A stretch of 10,868 bases of DNA from an uncultured Candidatus Melainabacteria bacterium. Lineage in GTDB: Bacteria; Cyanobacteriota; Vampirovibrionia; Gastranaerophilales; Gastranaerophilaceae. Below the pieces are notes generated by a model, which was given only the letters and a program-made list of their open reading frames with translations, was not told the origin of the DNA and ran no database searches. Below, piece by piece: positions 6,914-10,868 of this stretch; positions within the stretch are counted from its first letter, which is position 1; the number at the start of each line of letters is the position of its first letter. Where the stretch lies: NCBI GenBank assembly GCA_937898445.1, contig CALEJY010000086.1, forward strand, positions 1 through 10,868, in the 5' to 3' direction. Made by a program: the position numbers and the translations under genes.

Positions 6914-6996
6914 TTCATATCTCCAATATTCTACTTAGTCAACCAATTAAATTTAACCTAAACAAGTTGATTTTTAAAGTGTTTGTGAAGAATTTG

Positions 6997-7617
6997 TTAA
7001 GTATTGACTTTGCTGAAAGAAATGTCATCAAGAGTTATTTTAAAATTTTTCTGACCGTATTTTTGATTGCTTGTGAGATGTAGGTTCAAAGAAACCGGCT
7101 CTCCGATTTTTTGTTTTGTTTCTCTGTTAAAACTTTCTGTAATTCTTAGTTTGGTCGAACGCAAAAAGTTCATAATACTAAAACCATAACTTCTCTTTGC
7201 ATTATGTACATCAAAACTTGTAGAAATTTTTTTAGCCTTGCAAACTTGTAGTGCTTTGCCTAAAAGCTCACCTAATTCTTTCAACTTTTTGGCTTGAAGT
7301 CCTGTAAATAAATAACTTCCGCTTTCATCAATTATGCATCTAAAGTAATCTGATGGTTGCACATTCTTTTGGTTCCAAGCTTTTGGATAACCTTTAACCC
7401 CTTGCAAAAAATCGTAATCAGGATCATGTTGTGCAAATTTCCTGATAATATTGTATTTTTTAGGATCATTATTCACCGGTCCTACAAGTGTTGTGGTTAG
7501 TTGTCTGGTTGCAGAACGAGTTAATTTCGGACTGAATGATTCCATATTGTCGATAAATACTCTTATCGGCATTACACTTGTAAAAGACGGATTATTATTG
7601 TTTATGGCAGAAAGCAT
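6997..7617 (-). CDS. Lineage-specific hypothetical protein with PSFTSV-type N-terminus (start corrected to 7617)
   Basis: A 206-residue soluble protein with no membrane segment or recognised domain. It begins MLSAINNNNPSFTSV followed by 'MPIRVFIDNMESFSPK', a pattern I associate with hypothetical proteins of Gastranaerophilales ('FT.V.PV.VF.DG..'). The middle carries 'RSATRQLTTTLVGP' and 'FAQHDPDYDF'; the C-terminal half is basic and beta-rich ('LNLHLTSNQKYG', 'NFKITLDDISF'). The frame opens at 7647, but the inner ATG at 7615-7617 is preferred: AAGGAA (7623-7628) lies five bases upstream, whereas the 7647 codon has only an A/T run before it. The protein family also tends to begin near this point. 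The stop codon of the upstream protease gene at 7662 is 44 bases away on the same strand, so co-transcription is likely. Function unknown. Confidence 0.75.
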   Translation of the reverse strand: MLSAINNNNPSFTSVMPIRVFIDNMESFSPKLTRSATRQLTTTLVGPVNNDPKKYNIIRKFAQHDPDYDFLQGVKGYPKAWNQKNVQPSDYFRCIIDESGSYLFTGLQAKKLKELGELLGKALQVCKAKKISTSFDVHNAKRSYGFSIMNFLRSTKLRITESFNRETKQKIGEPVSLNLHLTSNQKYGQKNFKITLDDISFSKVNT

Positions 7618-7622
7618 AAAAA

Positions 7623-7628
7623 TTCCTT
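7623..7628 (-). promoter_or_regulatory. Ribosome-binding site that selects the 7617 start
   Basis: AAGGAA on the minus strand, five bases before the ATG at 7615-7617. The in-frame ATG 30 bases upstream (7645-7647) has no such site, which is why the shorter form was chosen. Confidence 0.6.
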
Positions 7629-7661
7629 TTTTAGCATTAAAACGCATAAAAAATTTTTTTG

Positions 7662-9023
7662 CTAGTTGCCATTATCAAGAATTAACAAATTTGATTTAAA
7701 AGGTTTTCTTTTTGTTTGTTTTGCGTGTTCAATATTTGAAATAACTTCTTTTATGTCTTCAGAATTATTGATTTCTTGCGCTTCTTTGGCATAATTAAGA
7801 GCGTTATCCAAATTGTTTGCATTCATACAAATTACTGCCAAATTGTAACAAACCATATATCTTTCTTCATCTGATTTGACGAGTTCATAAGCTTTTTTTA
7901 AAGCTTTTATTGCTTCTGAATTTTTATTTAATTCTGCATAAGCAATTCCCAAATCAATGTATCCGCCTGCCAAATCAGGTGCGTTTTTGATATAATTTTG
8001 AGCTTCTTTTAATTTTCTCAAAGATATCTGATTGGATGTTCCTAATACAACCGGAGCATAGATTAATCCTTTCATTTTCAAATCTTTTTGAGGAGTATTT
8101 GTAATTGTCGGAGCTAATTTGTATAATAACTTGATAGTGTTTATATCTTTTGACGAAAGATATTGGAAAGAACTTCTATACGGCGCATAAAAACTTGTAT
8201 TGTCGGTTGACATGTACATTAAATCTTCTGTGCTGTAGCTATGCCCCATTATTCCAAGAGCATGCCCGATTTCGTGTAAAATTGTGTTATACATTTCTTT
8301 ATCAGAAAAGAAGTTCCCGTTTGGATCTTTTGTGTACAAAACAATTTTCATTTTGTGCAAAATATCTCCCTTATAGTTTGGAGTTGTAAAACCAACGACA
8401 TATTTGCACTCTTGACCGTTACAAGTGCCTGATGGAGTATTTGAGATTTCAACAACTATATCAGCGTTATTGCTATTGTCAGTTGTTGCAAAAGTTATAA
8501 ACCCTGTTGAATATTGCCATTGAGAAAAAGCTTTCAAAATTTCTGTTTTATAATACGGTGGAATATTTACATTATTATCTTCTGTAACCGCAACTTTTAG
8601 AGGAAATTTTTCTGTATCCCAACGCAAAATTCCGTTATCATGCGGAACTTGTTCAATATAGTTATCTCCAATAGTATTCAAAATCGTACGTTGCCAATCT
8701 GATATTCTGTTTTGCGCAGCTTGCTGTGCGCTATCTTTTTGGTTGCTTGAGGCAATTTCAAACATTTCTTTTTGAATTGTATAACTTGGCGCAAGATTTG
8801 TTAGGGCTTTTACGTAAAAATATCTGTAATCCTTGTTGTGTGGATTTAGAAAGACTGCATTTTTCAAATTCTTTCTTGCTGCAACATAATCTTCTCTTTT
8901 TAATGCGCTTTGACCTTGCCAATAATAAAACGACGGCATCAATTTAAAAACAATACCGAAAACAATTACAAATAAACATATTAATATTGTCGTTCTTCTA
9001 TCGTTATTGTTTGTTTGTGTCAT
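7662..9023 (-). CDS. Membrane-anchored matrixin-type zinc metalloprotease with flanking TPRs
   Basis: A 453-residue protein. Residues about 11-29 are hydrophobic after a basic DRR, giving a signal anchor with the rest of the protein outside the membrane. A TPR-like helix pair follows (about 31-75, 'YYWQGQSALKREDYVAARKNLKNAVFLNP'-like). The middle (about 130-300) is a metzincin domain with the full zinc motif H250-E-I-G-H254-A-L-G-I-M-G-H261 and a Met-turn in 'DLMYM' (Met269 or Met271), as in matrixins (peptidase M10). Two cysteines (201, 206) could pair. The C-terminus (about 345-425) has two or three more TPR units. No obvious cysteine-switch propeptide was seen. The ATG at 9021-9023 has AAAGG eight bases upstream and overlaps the end of scpB by 20 bases, suggesting coupled translation. 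The substrate is unknown; envelope or host-protein cleavage is speculation. Confidence 0.88.
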   Translation of the reverse strand: MTQTNNNDRRTTILICLFVIVFGIVFKLMPSFYYWQGQSALKREDYVAARKNLKNAVFLNPHNKDYRYFYVKALTNLAPSYTIQKEMFEIASSNQKDSAQQAAQNRISDWQRTILNTIGDNYIEQVPHDNGILRWDTEKFPLKVAVTEDNNVNIPPYYKTEILKAFSQWQYSTGFITFATTDNSNNADIVVEISNTPSGTCNGQECKYVVGFTTPNYKGDILHKMKIVLYTKDPNGNFFSDKEMYNTILHEIGHALGIMGHSYSTEDLMYMSTDNTSFYAPYRSSFQYLSSKDINTIKLLYKLAPTITNTPQKDLKMKGLIYAPVVLGTSNQISLRKLKEAQNYIKNAPDLAGGYIDLGIAYAELNKNSEAIKALKKAYELVKSDEERYMVCYNLAVICMNANNLDNALNYAKEAQEINNSEDIKEVISNIEHAKQTKRKPFKSNLLILDNGN

Positions 9024-9531
9024 CTTTTACGCCTTTGTCTATTTCAAGAATTTTGGCAAGTGAACGAGTATCGCCTTTAAGTTTAAAATATTCTGCAAAT
9101 TTAGGAGTAGTTTTTAAGTTGAAACTTCTTCCGTTTTTATCTCTAGTCTTTGCAACAAGCCCTTTTTCTACCAATTCCTGAACATGCTCATACGCCGTAG
9201 AACCTCTCAATTCTTTCAAATCAGTTTGTCGGATTGGTTCTTTTAATGCAATTACTGATAATGTTCTCAATACTGCCGGTTTTAAATCAACAGGGCAAAG
9301 AAGTTCTACAAGATCCATATAATCTTCTTTTACTTGCAAAATATATCCGTTTTCGTCATCAATTTCCAAAGCTCCATCCCTTGTGGAATAATCCATAATC
9401 AATTCCAATATAGCTTCTTCAATCTGTTCTTTTTCTTCTCCGAGAATTATTGCGATTTCTTCTAATGAAACGGCTCTGGCTGTTATAAATAAAACAGCCT
9501 CAATTCTGGATTTCAACTGTTCCATTTTCAT
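9004..9531 (-). CDS. scpB: Segregation and condensation protein B (start corrected to 9531)
   Basis: A 175-residue kleisin-associated subunit of the bacterial condensin complex, which binds ScpA and helps SMC compact and segregate chromosomes. Two winged-helix domains are visible: the N-terminal 'LKSRIEAVLFITARAVSLEEIAIIL'-like helix-turn region, and the C-terminal 'VLRTLSVIALKEPIRQTDLKELRG' segment followed by 'VQELVEKGLVAKTRDKNGR', the classic ScpB signature. Length matches the family. A frame-extending GTG at 9543 exists, but it lies inside the Shine-Dalgarno sequence (GGTGGAG, 9538-9544) that serves the ATG at 9529-9531, so the ATG is chosen. The gene overlaps the end of scpA by 32 bases and the start of the protease gene by 20 bases. 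Confidence 0.92.
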   Translation of the reverse strand: MKMEQLKSRIEAVLFITARAVSLEEIAIILGEEKEQIEEAILELIMDYSTRDGALEIDDENGYILQVKEDYMDLVELLCPVDLKPAVLRTLSVIALKEPIRQTDLKELRGSTAYEHVQELVEKGLVAKTRDKNGRSFNLKTTPKFAEYFKLKGDTRSLAKILEIDKGVKDDTNKQ

Positions 9532-10333
9532 CTTTTTCTCCACCTTTTACTACATACAAATCGGAATAAAATTCGTCTTGTTGTAGTTCATAATCTGTTT
9601 CTGCGGTCAAGAATAGTAGCGCAATATATGCACTAATTCTATCCATTCCCAATAATGTAAGTTCATTCAATTCAATTTTATCATTTTTTTCAAAAATTTG
9701 TGATAAATTTTCTTTTAATGATTGAACGCAACTTTCAATGTATTCTTCATGCGCAAGATTAACAATGTCATTTGGAGTTAATCTTGAATATGATTGAACC
9801 CTTCTTTTAGCACGTTCGTGCGCACTTTTTAAGGATTGTTTGTGTTCTAATTTTTCATAGAATTGCAACTGTCTAATCAAATCTTTCAAAGTTACAACTC
9901 TGTTATGATTTAAACGAACACTTGTTCTACGTTGCAAAACTTCGTCAATAGAGATTACGTTATTGGTTGGCACATAATCTTCTTCGCCATAATCAACAAT
10001 AAAACCGTCATCATCATATTCCAAATTGTCTTCGGGTTCAGAATCAAATTGGTTGATATCAATACCTTCTAGAACATTTGATTTAAGTTTCAAAAGCACG
10101 GCAGCAAACAGGAAAGTTCTCCCCGTAACTCTAAGGTTTTGAGATTTCATATCAATCATGTGAGCAAGATATTTATCTGTAACATCAACAATATCAATGT
10201 TCCAAGGATCAATTTTGCCGGCTTTAGCCATATCGACTAAAATTCCAATCCCTTCACTTTTTGTTTTACCATCTTTGGTTAATCCCAAATCCGGTAAATC
10301 CATATTATAATTTAGTGCTGCTTCTGTACTCAT
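9500..10333 (-). CDS. scpA: Segregation and condensation protein A (kleisin)
   Basis: A 277-residue kleisin that bridges the two SMC heads and carries ScpB. The N-terminal 'IGILVDMAKAGKIDPWNIDIVDVTDKYL' region (about residues 29-56) is the family hallmark that binds the SMC neck, followed by 'LRVTGRTFLFAAVLLKLKS'. The middle (about 95-125) is a very acidic low-complexity linker (EPEDNLEYDDD, DYGEEDY) that binds ScpB in homologues. The C-terminal winged helix (about 220-258, 'LNELTLLGMDRISAYIALLFL') should contact the SMC cap. The start ATG at 10331-10333 is 4 bases past the smc stop; AAGGA is so close to the ATG that it is a poor Shine-Dalgarno site, so re-initiation by ribosomes leaving smc is likely. 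Confidence 0.93.
   Translation of the reverse strand: MSTEAALNYNMDLPDLGLTKDGKTKSEGIGILVDMAKAGKIDPWNIDIVDVTDKYLAHMIDMKSQNLRVTGRTFLFAAVLLKLKSNVLEGIDINQFDSEPEDNLEYDDDGFIVDYGEEDYVPTNNVISIDEVLQRRTSVRLNHNRVVTLKDLIRQLQFYEKLEHKQSLKSAHERAKRRVQSYSRLTPNDIVNLAHEEYIESCVQSLKENLSQIFEKNDKIELNELTLLGMDRISAYIALLFLTAETDYELQQDEFYSDLYVVKGGEKDENGTVEIQN
9538..9544 (-). promoter_or_regulatory. Ribosome-binding site that selects the scpB start
   Basis: GGTGGAG on the minus strand, six bases before the ATG at 9529-9531 and inside the end of scpA. The GTG within it could be misread as the scpB start codon. Confidence 0.65.
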
Positions 10334-10337
10334 ATCC

Positions 10338-10868
10338 TTATTCTTCGTCTCTTAGTTTTATACCTGTAACCTTAGTGATCCCCTTTTCTTTTTGAGTTAC
10401 ACCTAAAGTTCTGTTAGCTGATTCTATCATAGGTCGTCTGTGACTAACTACTATAAATTGCGTATCTTTTGATTGGTTCTGTACCATTTGTGCGATACGT
10501 TCAACGTTCATTGTGTCCAAACTTGCATCAACTTCGTCAAAAGCGTAGAAAGGTGATGGCATATAACGTTGAATAGCAAACACGAATGCTAATGCCGTTA
10601 ATGATTTTTCGCCACCAGACATACTTTCCAGTCTTTGCAATTTTTTGTCACGAGGCTGTGCTTCAATTGTCATACCACCTGATAACGGATCATCAGGACA
10701 TTCAAGTTTAAGTTCGCCTTCACCCTCTGACAATTGGTGGAACACTTCTTTAAAGTTTTCGTTTATGTGGTTGTAAGTTTTCATAAACGTTTCTTTTTTC
10801 AACTGTTCGTAACCTTGCATTCTTTCAAGAATTTCTTTTCTTTCTTTAGAAAGTGTTTCGATTTGTTC
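10338..10868 (-). CDS. smc: Chromosome segregation ATPase SMC, C-terminal head (N-terminus beyond window)
   Basis: The last 176 codons of SMC. The frame stays open to the window edge (a Met codon at 10818-10820 is internal, not the start). The visible part begins in the end of the coiled coil ('LSKERKEILERM') and then forms the C-terminal ATPase lobe: the ABC signature 'MSGGEKSLTALAFVFAIQ', Walker B 'PFYAFDEVDASLD' with the catalytic Glu and D-loop, and 'FIVVSHRRPMIESANRTLGV'. These are all the expected motifs, none degenerate. The head pairs with the N-terminal lobe to hydrolyse ATP for loop extrusion. 'SHRRPMIE' and 'GVTQ' resemble cyanobacterial SMC. It is followed within 5 bases by scpA and then scpB, the standard condensin partners, here in one operon. 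Confidence 0.95.
   Translation of the reverse strand, partial: EQIETLSKERKEILERMQGYEQLKKETFMKTYNHINENFKEVFHQLSEGEGELKLECPDDPLSGGMTIEAQPRDKKLQRLESMSGGEKSLTALAFVFAIQRYMPSPFYAFDEVDASLDTMNVERIAQMVQNQSKDTQFIVVSHRRPMIESANRTLGVTQKEKGITKVTGIKLRDEE

Noticed and set aside
6914..6996. Promoter for the FAD gene (TAGAAT at 6928-6933, or TTGACT at 6937-6942)
   Set aside because: No partner box at good spacing; TAGAAT would start transcription inside the ribosome site, and TTGACT would place the start inside the gene. A 10-bp TTAAATTTAA palindrome here is too AT-rich to interpret.
7618..7647. Upstream ATG at 7647 for the small lineage-specific protein
   Set aside because: No ribosome site, only an A/T run before it; the inner ATG at 7617 has AAGGAA at good spacing.
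9532..9543. GTG start for scpB giving 179 residues
   Set aside because: The GTG is part of GGTGGAG, which is ideally spaced for the ATG at 9531.
10818..10820. Met codon as start of a short SMC-like protein
   Set aside because: The frame stays open through the window edge with coiled-coil residues, so this is the tail of full-length smc.
1..10868. CRISPR array, tRNA, rRNA, transposase, phage or toxin-antitoxin genes
   Set aside because: No regularly spaced repeats, cloverleaf sequence or matching protein was found on either strand by eye.

Overview
The window is AT-rich and gene-dense, with little intergenic space and no mobile element, RNA gene or CRISPR array that I can see. It most likely comes from a gut-type non-photosynthetic relative of cyanobacteria (Vampirovibrionia / 'Melainabacteria', order Gastranaerophilales). 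This is an inference from three things. The SMC C-terminus and the NblS/WalK-like histidine kinase look cyanobacterial. A small protein with an Asn-rich start followed by 'PSFTSVMPIRVFID' resembles hypothetical proteins I associate with Gastranaerophilales genomes. The genome is also strongly AT-rich. No marker gene in the window proves the assignment.

Layout, left to right. Positions 1-684 (minus) hold the N-terminal 228 codons of a homocitrate-synthase-like HMGL-family enzyme, cut by the window edge. A 117-base divergent promoter region separates it from a cytosolic all-TPR protein (802-2394, plus). A palindromic element sits between that gene and the convergent minus-strand block. From 4962 down to 2441, a WalK/NblS-type sensor histidine kinase is followed by a membrane-anchored protein of unknown function, 8 bases apart. 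Upstream of these on the same strand are a YbaK-type Cys-tRNA deacylase (5002-5472) and a COG2509-like FAD dehydrogenase (5537-6913), with an intrinsic terminator between them. From the right edge (10868) down to 6997 runs a tightly packed minus-strand series: smc (C-terminal part), scpA, scpB, a membrane-anchored protease with TPR segments on both sides of a matrixin-type zinc site, and the lineage-specific small protein.

How the genes work together. smc-scpA-scpB encode the bacterial condensin; gaps and overlaps of a few bases imply coupled translation. The protease gene overlaps scpB by 20 bases and the small unknown gene follows after 44 bases, so both are probably co-transcribed with condensin although their products should act elsewhere (the protease outside the cytoplasmic membrane). 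The kinase gene has its own promoter, placed so that transcription should begin at or next to the start codon, suggesting a leaderless mRNA. The kinase and its downstream membrane-anchored neighbour form a likely two-gene envelope unit; no response regulator is in the window.

The most original parts are the condensin-protease-unknown gene string, the TPR-matrixin-TPR architecture, the lineage-specific small protein, and the leaderless-looking kinase promoter. I saw no clearly new defence or mobile system.
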